From Asterias rubens (lineage: Eukaryota; Echinodermata; Asteroidea; Forcipulatida; Asteriidae), in assembly GCF_902459465.1 (NCBI RefSeq), contig NC_047076.1, positions 930,001 to 994,000 on the forward strand: DNA of 64,000 nucleotides, written 5' to 3'. Shown piece after piece: positions 23,276 through 34,199 of this stretch. Under the pieces are notes generated by a model. That model was not told where the DNA came from. It did not search any database and saw only the letters and a list, made by a program, of their open reading frames with translations. Position 1 is the stretch's first letter; every line of letters begins with the position of its first letter. Made by a program: the position numbers and the translations under genes.

Positions 23276-23803
23276 TCGAAGCTAATTCTGATGAAATATT
23301 AGCTCTTACGAAAAATAAAACGCTCATTAGTAAACAGGAAACTGTTCATCACGATATTGTCGAAAATTAATGCCTTTAATCAGTATGAGCATTGAGCCAG
23401 ACAAAAGCCTTGAAAAGCTATTGTGTTCATTTTATCCGTGCACACAAATATTCGCCATAACAATTACCGCAGCCGTTTAACGAGAGGCATTTATTGTTCC
23501 CATGAGAACTTGTAATTTTATACAAATATTACCGAAAGGGTAAAAAATTGTGCATACACATTAAGCCATGGCTATCTTTTAAAATTTGAACTACGATTCC
23601 AGTAATTTACTGCAAGAATCTTGAGAAATTGGATTTAAGCAAACTCGGGCGGTGCAGGGACAAAAGGGTTAAATGAAAATTTAAAAACTAGTTGACCAAT
23701 TTGCCAAATGGCTTCATAGTATTTGACTAACTTAAGGCATTTATCGTGAACCATGACATTTTTTAAAATTAATTACAAAAACCCACAACCGAGAAAGTGA
23801 GAG

Positions 23804-24187
23804 TTTAAAGGCACTGGGCACTATTGGTAATTACTCAAAATAATTGTTGGCATAAAAAATAACTTGGTAACTAGCAATGGATAGCTGTTGGAAGTATAAA
23901 ACATTGTGAGAAACAGCTCCCTTTGAACTAACGTAGTCGAGAAAGAAGTAAATTTCCACGAGTTTGATTTCGAGACCTCAGAATTATATTTTGAGGTCCC
24001 GAAATCAAGTATCTGAAAGCACACAACTTCAACTGACAAAGGTTTTTTTCTTCCATTATTATCTCGCAGATTCGACGACCAATTGAGTTAAATTTTTCAT
24101 AGGTTTGTTATTTTTATGCATATGTTGAGATACACCAAGTGAGAAGACTGGTCTTTGACAATTACCAATAGTGTCCAGTGTCTTTAA
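23804..24187 (+). mobile_element. MITE family A copy
   Basis: The 5' end is TTTAAAGGCACTGGGCACTA and the 3' end ACCAATAGTGTCCAGTG plus TCTTTAA, terminal inverted repeats of about 30 bp. The centre holds an inverted repeat (TTTCGAGACCTCAGAAT against its complement). No coding capacity. Confidence 0.85.
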
Positions 24188-25579
24188 CCTCACAAAGCAA
24201 TTGTTACATTGCTACCTAAAACAAATTAACTCTTTTCTTTTCTCAGCACTTATTTTAACGAGTGCTAAGAAATCAAAATTGTTTGTGCTTTGCGTATGAG
24301 AACTGGAAAATAAAACAAAACAATATTCACTCACCATTATTTAAACTATAAATTACTGTTAGCCAATCCCTTCATATGAAACAAACTCAAGTCACTTTGC
24401 GGTAAATAATCTTCCAAACTGAGTGTCCCCAAAATCAATTGTGTAAAAAAATAATGTTCCCCAAAATTACTTGTTTTACAAAAAGGCACTTTTAATAAAG
24501 ATGATTTGCTTAAATTAAACATTATAAATTTCAACTGAGACGCAGGTTCATAACAAACCAGTGCCCAATTTCATCAAACCTGTAAACACAATAATTTGCT
24601 AAGCACAGAAATGAATTGCTTAACAGAAACAGGTTACCAGCCAAAATGACATAAAGTTTAGAATGTTGTAGGAGGTGCTCCACCTAATTTTTGCTAAGCA
24701 ACAAATAAATTTGTTGAGCAGTAGTTTCTTGAAACAGATTCATGAAATTAGGTCAAGAACCTGTTTATACCTCAATGATTTAATTCGCAATGTTTGTCAA
24801 TAATTAACAAAGATCGCACAAATCTATGATAGCTAAAAAACGGTGTAACACTCAAATTGACGCTTAAAAGACATTATGAATGAATGGTCCACATTAAAAC
24901 ATGTAAACTTATTGCCTTCAAAAGAACAAAAAAGTACTAATACATTATTTATTTTATTTTACGAAATTGTAATAATATATTTTTCTGTTGGTTACCCAGC
25001 ATTTTGTAAAAGGGTGTCAAAATTTGCTTGAAATTTAAAAACGATGTGTCCAAATTGTTCACTTAAAATATATTTACATGCACATGACAGATAAAATAGG
25101 CCGGGTCTCCAATTTCAAAGCAGGGTGTCCAAAAAGACACCCACATACCCCTCTGGCTTACACTTTAATGTTTTGGTCCATATTTAAAATTTTATATTTT
25201 AAAATTAAAGCTGTAGGCCCCAACCTTGAATCTTTTCAGTATGTTTTATGACACATATCGCCACAGAACTACATAAACCAGCGCCTGGTCAAAGAAAATG
25301 CAATAGCTGGCCCCAGTTGTTTATTCCTTTGTGTCGTAGCAGAAGACAATCTAATTAGTAGTGACAATGTTTTGGTTTGATGCAATAAACCCCAGCACAC
25401 AAAATGACCCACTTATTAGTGTAGAAACAACCCCGGTCTCTGTTCACTGTTTGTGGCTGGAATTGTGATGCGAAAATCAACAAAGACAGTTTGTTGGAAT
25501 AATTTATCCACTACTGCAGTATAGTGTACATTGCCTCAAGGCAAATGAGTTATGTTAATATACTTTAGGTCACCTCGTC

Positions 25580-25691
25580 TATTTAACCAATAGTAGCAGT
25601 TTGCTGACACCCCGAACTATACCTTGTGTAAAACAAAGTTATTTCAGCCAACGGCGTACGATTGTTTTTTTGTTTTTTTTAATAATAAACC

Positions 25692-25724
<33 letters not shown>

Positions 25725-26450
25725 TTAATTCAAAGATATAGATGTAAGCATAATATGTACCAAACCATCGATATAACCACTGATATAACTTATATTGGTT
25801 CAAATATATAATAATTTTGCAGCAGTTTTCTTGACACTACAAATGCTGTTTGTTGTCTTGATTCAAAGATATTCTGTACATTGTTAGCATAAGTTGTATC
25901 AATACTACCAATGGTTTACCAAAGTTGATTTATGTGTGCAATAGCAAAGTTTGTATAAATACAACCATGATGTACCTTTATATTGATTTAAAGATATTAA
26001 GTATCATTAACAGCAGTTTGCTGAAAACACAAGTACTGTACCTTTTATTGATTCAAATAAATAATTAATAGCAGAAGTTGTATCAATATAGCCACTAATA
26101 AAACTTACATTGATTCACAGATACTAAATATATCATTTAGCAGCAGTTTTGCTGACACTACAAATACTGTACCTTATCTTGATTCAAAGATATCATGTAC
26201 ATTATTAGCAGAAGTAGTATCAATACAACCATTGCTTCACCTTGCATTGGTTCAAAATTATTTAGTATAATATCATTAAGCAGCAGTTTTGCTGACATTG
26301 CCAATGCTGTACTTTGTTTTTAAAGATGTAAAGTACACTTAGCAGAAGTTATAACTACAACCATTTGTATACATTATTATATCTATTACCAGATATTACC
26401 ATTATCAGCAGTTTGGCTAACACTGTACCTTATTATTGATTCAATTAGAG
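25580..26450. repeat. Degenerate tandem array, unit about 130-140 bp
   Basis: AGCAGTTTTGCTGACACTAC-like blocks alternate with ATTGATTCAAAGATAT and AGCAGAAGTTGTATCAATAC blocks roughly six times, with many substitutions and indels. An AAT microsatellite (25690-25723) interrupts its start. An old minisatellite with no coding frame. Confidence 0.7.
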
Positions 26451-26539
26451 TATTGAGAATGTGTCGACAACTCGGGGTCTGGAATTTCATCTTAAAGGCC
26501 AGGGTCAACATCATTTTGCAAAGGGCACTGGGAAAACCG

Positions 26540-26760
26540 AAAAGTCTATAATGGCAAACGGCCTAATTTCAAAGAGCTGCTCAATCAGAAAATATTTCTG
26601 AAAACAAATCTGCTAAGCAAACATGAGCAGGATACCAGCCACACACTGTACATGTGCATTGGTAGTTTGGCTGGTAACCTTATTCTGGTAAGAATAATTT
26701 TGTTGCGCTTAGCTAGTTGTTGTGCTTAAGCAGCTCTATGAAATTGAGCCCCGGGCAATA
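26540..26760. mobile_element. Hairpin MITE (GGGCCCAATTTCATAGAGCTG family)
   Basis: Ends GGCCTAATTTCAAAGAGCTG and CAGCTCTATGAAATTGAGCC form terminal inverted repeats, and the inner arms carry ACCAGCCACACA and TGGCTGGTAACC. This is the best-preserved copy of the family in the window. Confidence 0.8.
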
Positions 26761-27539
26761 GATGCCCCCGTGTCCTCCCATGTAAATTCAAGCCTGTAAT
26801 TGTTGTATGATTGCCCCATGAACACATCGATACGAGGTAGCTAGAAGCAGAATTAGTTCCCGGTATACTGAATATAACAGCAAATTGTGGGTCATTAGGA
26901 TAACTCAATAATGATCTCCATTTAGACATTTTCAATCAAGGCAAGGAGTCAAGGTGGATTGAAATCATCGCAAGTGATCCAGCTGTGCTCTATTATTATG
27001 CATTTGGAATATAAAACGATTTAACCTATCGAAAATGGATGTCTTGTTATTTATATATTATACGACAGCCACTGCACAAGTATAGAAAGAGGCTTGGGCC
27101 CATCATCATAGAGCTGCTTAAGAAAACTGCTTCGTGCTTTTAAGGAAAAAATGCTTTACATTTTTCTGCTAAAAGCAAAATGAAGCAGGAAACAAGTCAT
27201 AATTTGTACACGTGACTCGGTATTGCGACTGGTAATCATTAGGGTAGACATAAGCGCTTAGCTACTTTGCAGCTAGCCCTTTGAAATTTGGCACAGGTCA
27301 GTGGCAACTTGAACATTACGAAAAAAATGTAATTGATGATACCACATTGCAAACAGTTTGAAGCTCCGAAACACTTGTTAAAATTTTCCTATGTGTTTCT
27401 TTCACCCCGGTTTAAAAAATGTCAATACTTTTTACCGGTATTATCGACTTGGGGTTTAAGTGGTGTTTGAAGCTTTGTATTGAAAGTAAGAAGCAGCTTG
27501 AAATGGTAAATTTGCGGGAACAACCATGTGTAATAGTCT

Positions 27540-27625
27540 CTTTTGGGAGGAGTGCTCCGAGAAGAGCCGGTTTTGGTCTCGACGTTTCGGACAGCACTCT
27601 GCTCGTCTTCGGGAGGATGCTCGAA
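27540..27625 (-). repeat. GGTCTCGACGTTTCGG repeat, copy 2
   Basis: Shares the CGAAAC-GTCGAGACC core with 12160-12240 and 41940-42015, and a longer flank (GTTTGAAGCTTTG and a GGGWACAACCATG-like block) with the third copy. It lies just 3' of the GPCR stop codon and may be in its 3' UTR. Confidence 0.6.
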
Positions 27626-27669
27626 GGATTAAGGATAGAGGATTGTTCGCTTTGACCAAAGATTCTAAG

Positions 27670-28677
27670 TTAACGTCCTCTACTCCGCTCAGAACCCAAT
27701 TCTTGAGTTTTACATCTCAGAATTTTCTTGAACGCCAGCTTAAAGTCCGGATGCCGTATGCCGTAAATGAGTGGGTTAATACAGCTGTTGCTGAGAAGGA
27801 CCACACCAAACGCCGGCACAATCGCCTCACCACCGGGTAAGACCGTCAACATACTGTACGGTGTGATGCAGAACAAGAAGATACAGATAACGATGAGCAT
27901 GTTGATGGTGACGGCCATTTGACGTCGATTGACGGCGGTTTTACGCGCTCCATTCCCTTCTACGATTCTCGACACAGTTGGTGCCGACACCCGGGCCATA
28001 CGGCGAGCGTGCTGGCGAACATGACGCCATATCTTGGCGTACGATACCACGATGACGGACAGCGGCAACGGAAAGCAACAGATCGACACAATGACATTAA
28101 AAGTCATTGAGAACCAATGCGAAGTACTCCAAATACACATGTCATATTTATCATTGAATCCCATGAATGTCAAATCGATTGTCAACGGCAGGAGAGTGAG
28201 ACTAATCGGTACGGCCCATACGATAGCCACGAGGAAGCCTAGTCTCCTTCGTGTCAGGAAAGTCTGATATTCTGTAGGGTTCATTGTCACCAATGCACAA
28301 CGGCACAGCGCAATCCCACCGAGACTATACAAACCGGAGCCGATGGACACGAGTAAAGCTATCGCCGCTACACTACAAATCCACTCGGGTAGCTTCCAGC
28401 CATCCTCGCTAAGAATAGCGAACCCCATCCACGGTAGATTCAAACAGTTAAAGAGGTCAGCCCCGCTCAGGTTGACCACAAAGACATTAGTTTTAGTGCG
28501 GAGTTTCTTGTAGACGATTACAGCGAGGATGACGAAGGTGTTACCTACGATACCAATTGCGGATATCATAAAGATGAGAGTGGCGTACACTACACGGTAT
28601 GCATAGCTGGGGTACACTATGGCATCAGGCCGCTGGGTTGGTTCATCTAAAACAGTCAGTGTGGTCAAGTTATCCAT
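27670..28677 (-). CDS. Class A (rhodopsin-type) orphan GPCR, melatonin/moody-like
   Basis: Intronless 335-residue seven-transmembrane receptor. Seen: GN at 45-46 (TM1), LSGAD with Asp74 (TM2), Cys101 and Cys181 for the extracellular disulphide, Trp154 (TM4), FCITP with Pro273 (TM6) and NPLIY at 301-305 (TM7). A short basic C-tail follows (FKKILRCK). The N-terminus has one N-glycosylation sequon (NLT). The DRY position reads Cys125-Arg126-Cys127, so only the arginine is kept. The overall pattern (TNVFVVNL, the SYAKIWRHVR stretch) resembles the invertebrate expansion annotated melatonin receptor-like, moody-like or GPR84-like; the ligand is unknown. The start is the ATG at 28677. The frame stays open to an upstream GTG at 28704 behind a TAA, but GTG is an unlikely start. 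A plasma-membrane signalling role is inferred from family. The region upstream is a tandem array (28729-29325). Confidence 0.9.
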   Translation of the reverse strand: MDNLTTLTVLDEPTQRPDAIVYPSYAYRVVYATLIFMISAIGIVGNTFVILAVIVYKKLRTKTNVFVVNLSGADLFNCLNLPWMGFAILSEDGWKLPEWICSVAAIALLVSIGSGLYSLGGIALCRCALVTMNPTEYQTFLTRRRLGFLVAIVWAVPISLTLLPLTIDLTFMGFNDKYDMCIWSTSHWFSMTFNVIVSICCFPLPLSVIVVSYAKIWRHVRQHARRMARVSAPTVSRIVEGNGARKTAVNRRQMAVTINMLIVICIFLFCITPYSMLTVLPGGEAIVPAFGVVLLSNSCINPLIYGIRHPDFKLAFKKILRCKTQELGSERSRGR

Positions 28678-28728
28678 ATTCAATTTATATACCACTCGGG
28701 TCACTTAAAGGTCTGTCAGTCCATACGA

Positions 28729-29325
28729 TGCTCTGCTGAAGAAAATACGAGTTCCTCAAAAACTCAGTCTCTGAGTCGTTACTCACTGTCTTGGACGACA
28801 AGTCTAAGTTCAAAAGATGCTCTGCTGAAGAAACTATGAGTTCCTCAAAAGCTAAGCCTCTTATTCACTGTCTATGATGTAGTTATTCCGGTCCGTACGC
28901 GTACGATGCTGTGCCGAAGAAAATAAGAATTCCTCAAAAGATCAGTGTCAAAGTCGTTTTCACTATCTTGTATGATAGGTATTTCGGTCCCCACGATGCC
29001 CTCTTGAAGAATATGAATTCCTCAAAAGATTAGTCTCATCGTTCTTACTTACTATCTGAAGATGAAAGGTCTTTCAGTTCCAAGTTGCTCTGCTGAAGAA
29101 AATACAAATTCCTCAAAAGGCTCTGCTGAAGAAAATATGAATTCCTCAAAAAGTCCGCCTGATCGTTTTTACCATCTGTCTAAGATGACAAGTTTTTCAT
29201 CAGTCCCCACGAAGCTCAGTTGAAGAAAATATGAATTCCTCAAATGCTCCAGTCGCATCTTTATTCTCACTGTCTAAGAAGTATGTCTATGTCTTTGAGT
29301 CCACACGACGGTCTGTTGAAGAAAT
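28729..29325 (-). repeat. Tandem array, about 88-bp unit, just upstream of the GPCR
   Basis: Eight units carry a GCTCTGCTGAAGAAAATATG and AATTCCTCAAAAG core (about 28729, 28815, 28905, 28995, 29083, 29119, 29213, 29300). Spacing is mostly about 88 bp, with one short unit. On the gene's sense strand each core reads TATTTTCTTCAG|CAGAGC, a good splice-acceptor look-alike. It probably overlaps the promoter or 5' UTR. Confidence 0.75.
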
Positions 29326-30112
29326 CAATCCACCGTGAACAACCGACTTTTTACCCCAAAAATCGAAATGAAAAAATTGTTGATTCTAAAAGTGAAAGTT
29401 TAACCCCCAAAAATGTCCACAGATCCGGTTTTCGTCAGTATCCAAACTCATTATCAATCTATCGTACACATCTGCCGCTCTAAAGGTGCACTTTGTCATC
29501 CATTTCCACTCGCAATAGCAATTAGATCTATATCAGTTTTTAAAATGGAAATGAAGTCGGTTCAACCATGGTAGATGGTCAATGTCCAAGTTGGTGATGG
29601 GTAAAATTTTGAAATTCTACGGTAGTTAGTGATGTGATACCCAGCGATACCCAGGTGAGAAAGCTATGTTTGGCGCGCACTTATACGTTATTACTTGTAG
29701 TACGAAACATGCACGTGTGTCTAGTGTGTGTGCAAGCTACAAACTGACTGTAGTAACGTAAGATCTATCCATGCTTCTCTATTGCGCTGAGCGAGATAGT
29801 AAAATAATGCCGTGATTAAACGTGACGCAGGACTAAAGAGGTGTTTATCAGTTCCCCATTGGCCGATAATTACTTAATGAATGGGCGTAACATTTTACTA
29901 ATTTGCATAATTATAGATATGTTGGATATTGTTGCGGGTACTTTCCAGCAATTATGATGGACGTCGGTGTGTTACTTTTTTTTTTTTTTTTTTTTACTTG
30001 AATATCTGCATATAAAATAGAATATTTATGGTTTTGTTTACTGTGTGTTTAACTTTGTTTCGCCTTTAGAACTATTGTGACTGCAAGCACGATGATATGA
30101 TAGTTTTCTTAT

Positions 30113-30491
30113 TTTAAAGGCAGTGGACACTATTGATAATTACTCAAAATAATTATTAGCATAAAACCTTTTTTGGTGACGAGTAATGGGGAGAGGTTGA
30201 TGGTATAAAACATTGTGAGAAACAGCTCCCTCTGAAGTCCCATAGTTTTCGAGAAAGAAGTAATTTTCCACGAATTTGATTTAAAGACCTCAAGTTTAGA
30301 ACTTGAGGTCTCGAAATCAACCGCACAGAACTTCGTGTGACAAGGGTGTTTTTTCTTTCATTATTATCTCGCAAGTTCGATGACCGATTGAGCTCAAATT
30401 TTCACAGGTTTGTTATTTTATGCATATGTTGAGATACACTAACTGTAAAGGCTAGTCTTTGACAATTACCAATTGTGTCCACTGGCTTTAA
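30113..30491 (+). mobile_element. MITE family A copy
   Basis: Ends TTTTAAAGGCAGTGGACACT and TTACCAATTGTGTCCACTGG plus CTTTAAA are terminal inverted repeats. The central arms ACCTCAAGTTTAGAACTTGA extend to a GATTTCGAGA-type palindrome. Well preserved. Confidence 0.88.
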
Positions 30492-31845
30492 ATGAATTTA
30501 AAAATTTAATTCAATTCTATAAAGCTAGCATATAAATCATAATAGTGCTGAAATTGTGCTTACCGGCCACGATGATAAAAACTACGTACATTTTGTTTCA
30601 ATTATACCAAGCCATCCAACAAAAATTATAACATATTTTATTTATCACATTTGTCATGACAATCGACATTATAAACAATCTGACGTCACAGGCGACGAAT
30701 GAATTGACCGAATATTCGTCTATCGGCAGAGTTTCGTATTTCGAAAACCTTGTACAATAAGTTGTTATTAATTTCTTTCTCCGTCGGCAAAAATTCACAA
30801 GACACAATAGTAAAACCATAAGAATGCCACTCAGAACGAGACAAGATTCTTGATGGAAAAGCACTTAGATCATTTGCAAGAAAGGCAGGTAACGATCTTA
30901 GGGCGCCATAATTTGATAAGAACTTCTATCTTCAAAGATACAAAAAGACAATCTTGAAGGACGACTTGACTTGAAGGAATCCACTGTAATCCATGAAAGG
31001 ATTATGAAATAATGGAACCGTTAGTTGGGTCTTTTTGTAGCTGGGAATTTGTACTCACGACACAATGCAAAAGGTCTCTCTCTATTCGCTGAAGGATAAC
31101 AACCAATGACATAGAACAGTCTTCATTTTTTAAATTGCCACAATTTTCATCATCTTGGAACGGAGGTAGCTCTGTAATTTGCCTTAATTGCTTCACGTCA
31201 AATCAGTTTCCTTGTCACTTCATAGAAATAAAATAAATGATGAGATCACCTCAGGGTCCCATTATATTGGCCACGTGGTCCATAATATGCTAATTTGCTA
31301 AATAATGGCCATATGGACCATGGACCAATAAAATATGATATTGAAATTTAATAGCTCCTGATAATATTGGATCTATGAACCTCGAGCCTTGAATATTAGC
31401 TCCTTTCCCCCGGATATGGAACATGTTACATCCAAATGTTATATGAATAGCATTGACCATAATATTTCATGTACAATAATATTGGCCTCATATAAAACAT
31501 GATATTGAAATTGAATAGCTCGTGATACTGGACCTGTGACAATTTTAGCCCCTTTCCACCGGATATAGGACTTGTCACATGACATTGGCCCCATGACATA
31601 ACTATGGTATGACCTTTGCATGACCCTTACCGTAAAATTGACCCTGTGATAATTTTATTGGCCTTACAATGAATATTTCCCCGACTGTTTAAGAGTGGAC
31701 CAATGGTCGTCCCATTTGTTCACTACGTGTTGCAAAACCATGGCTTGAAGATTTAACAGTCTGGCGCTTTTCATGTAACATTGGCAAGCACTCTACAAAC
31801 ATACAGGGATCCAAACATGGGGCTTTATTGGCAAGTGATCAAACA

Positions 31846-32000
31846 GGCGGTTTCAACTTTCCGCCGTGTTCAGTTTTCCGAATGACAAAAGTCGGTAACA
31901 TTACGTCATGCGACGCCTGCGCACCGTAAGCGAAAGTAGTCAATTGTTAGTGCTGTACTGAGTCCCGGAAAACTGAACACGGCGGAAGACTGAAACCGCC
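31846..32000. mobile_element. Short inverted-repeat element
   Basis: Arms of about 35 bp, GGCGGTTTCAACTTTCCGCC and onward (31846-31880) against GGCGGAAGACTGAAACCGCC (31966-32000), enclose about 85 bp that is GC-rich for the region. There are only a few mismatches between arms. Non-coding foldback element. Confidence 0.82.
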
Positions 32001-33321
32001 ACACCCTGGAATAAATAATGACGTCAAAAGAAAAACCCAAACGCATTACAATTTTTATGTTGTTTAATATTAAAAAATGAATAGCCTCATGCCTGGTCAG
32101 TTAGTCCTTCCAGTTAATTTAACATCTCAAAGCAACCATTATCCTGCAGCCTTTTGTCTTTCATGTTTTTTCTTTGTTTCTAGCAACAATTGTCCATTGT
32201 TTAATGCACCGTTCAATGACACATGCCATTATGAAGGACAGTCTTTCCTATTGTGTAGTTAGTAGAATTTCATTAAATTTTCATATTATTACCCATTAAG
32301 TTGAATGAGTAATATCGTCAGTTTGCACATCATTGACTACGGTGTTAAGTTCATTTAGATATTTATTTGTTTCTCAAAGTCATTAACTGACGCCACCATG
32401 GCGTTGTATAAAACGTGTCTTCACTATTAATGTTTTATTCAACTGTTGTGTTGAGTCTCACATAGTGCATACATCTAGTAAAGTTTGTTAGCTTAGAGAG
32501 GCGTCTGGCTTTTCCGGGCAAATGTAAATATCTAAGAAGTATAGTTTTATGCCCTAAAGATTGACGACAAAAGCTAATAATAGATAGCTAATTATTAAAA
32601 CTGTATCAAATCTGCTTTTCCGAAACAACTTTGCAAAGATTTCCTCCAGAAAATTGCGACTTTTTAATTAAAGATTGAAGACAACAACTTATAAGTAGTT
32701 ATTTAAACTGGAAACATGCTTGCTTTTTCCAAACCACTTGCCGGTGATTTCCTCCGGGAAATTGCGACTTTTTATTTAAAGATCGAGGACAAACATTTAC
32801 AAGAAATCTAGTTATTTAAACTGGAAACATGCCCGCTTTCTCAAAACCAATTTCGGCTATGATTACCCTCCAGAAAATTGTGTCTTGTTAATCGTTTTCC
32901 GGAAGATAAATTGTAGGATGATTTCGGCATCAAAATTGGTCCTTGTCATAAGACGTCAGGATATCTCGTCTGCTGGGTAAAATAAATACCTTCTAAAACG
33001 TCTTATTGATGACTTGCTATGTTATCCATCATCTCAAGTGGTTGACAATTTGTGTCTTAAGTTTAAAGGGACTGGACACAATTGGTAATTACCAAAATAA
33101 CTTTTAGCATAAACTTGTGGTATAACAAGCAATACTTAAAGAGCGGTTGATTGGTATCAAACACTTTAATACTACCAAACGCTGCTTTAGGCTTCTTAAA
33201 TGGTTTTTACTGCCATTAATTTTAAGAGTAATACACAACCTTTAAAGGTACAATAGAGCAATGATGACATTTTTTTGCAAGGGTGGACAAAACAAACCTT
33301 ATACCCGACTCAAACATGCGG

Positions 33322-33366
33322 CAACGCGACAACTTGGGTCGACTGAGTGAGTGAGTGAGTGAGTGA
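33322..33366 (+). mobile_element. LINE 3' terminus with GAGT tail
   Basis: ACAACTTGGGTCGACTGAGT followed by repeated GAGT matches the terminus of the LINE fragment at 18240-18515. An isolated tail, with only the last tens of bases retained. Confidence 0.55.
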
Positions 33367-34199
33367 TTAAACAAATTAACAAATGTTGACTTGGCCAGCT
33401 TGATCTATAAATTGATATTCTTTTATTTATGTTCATATTATACAAATGTCACAATTCTGAAGCAAATCAACTTATTATATAAGGAAAAACTGGAAAAACT
33501 AGAAGAATGTTTATACGTGTCTTCGAGACAAAAAGAAATAAGAGTTTGATTTCCGTTTTTGAGTAAAAATTTATCTATGGTAACAGAAGAGATATCACAC
33601 ATTGCAAACATTTACAATAATTAGATACTTGAGATGTGCAATGTCCCTTCAGGGCCACCATATCTCAATGTATGATGCTAAAGAAGTGCAGCCAGTTCGG
33701 TTGTCCTTCATACCAAACTGAGGGTGGAAGTAAAAATAGTCTGGTGCCTTTACACTGTCTTTGGTTTTTATCATAACAGGAGTCAGGAAACAAAGTTGGA
33801 AGAAGTGCAATGAATAGAGTCAAAATATCCATCACGTTAACACATTGTCACAACAAAAATCACATTATTAATATACATCGATTGTTTTTATATTATGATT
33901 TAAATATTTTGAACGCATCTTCATCTTAAACTTCACCTCACATTGACTCACACTAAACCTCACTTTTATTCTTGTTCGCAAACACCATTGTTACTACATG
34001 CCCGGAATGATATGGATGACATTATGGCATCTGTTGCAAAGGTCTTGGCCTAAGTGCCCCTGCAAAAGATTCACATAAATTGTCCAATAAGTGCCCTTTG
34101 CAAAATAAAAAACGGCCTTGCCTTCTCTTTCTCTCTCAATGATGAAATTGCAGGCCTGCATCATACGTCTCCAGTTTGAGTTAGCCACAAGCTCTTTCC

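Larger units (their letters stand above)
19851..27669. other. Gene-poor intergenic region between reductase and GPCR
   Basis: No credible gene. It contains diverged copies of the AAAGGCAGTGGACAC MITE (about 20755-20960, 21335-21681, 23804-24187), a LINE 3' end (21780-22275), a perfect 98-bp duplication (23080-23275), an AAT microsatellite, a degenerate tandem array (25580-26450) and several hairpin MITEs (24545-24775, 26540-26760, 27095-27300). Confidence 0.6.

Noticed and set aside
27526-27840. Plus-strand frame of 104 codons overlapping the first GPCR
   Set aside because: Antisense shadow of the GPCR C-terminal coding region and an adjoining repeat; no independent support.
28678-28704. Longer GPCR start at an upstream GTG
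   Set aside because: GTG initiation is unlikely in an animal nuclear gene; the ATG at 28677 starts a normal extracellular N-terminus with a glycosylation site.
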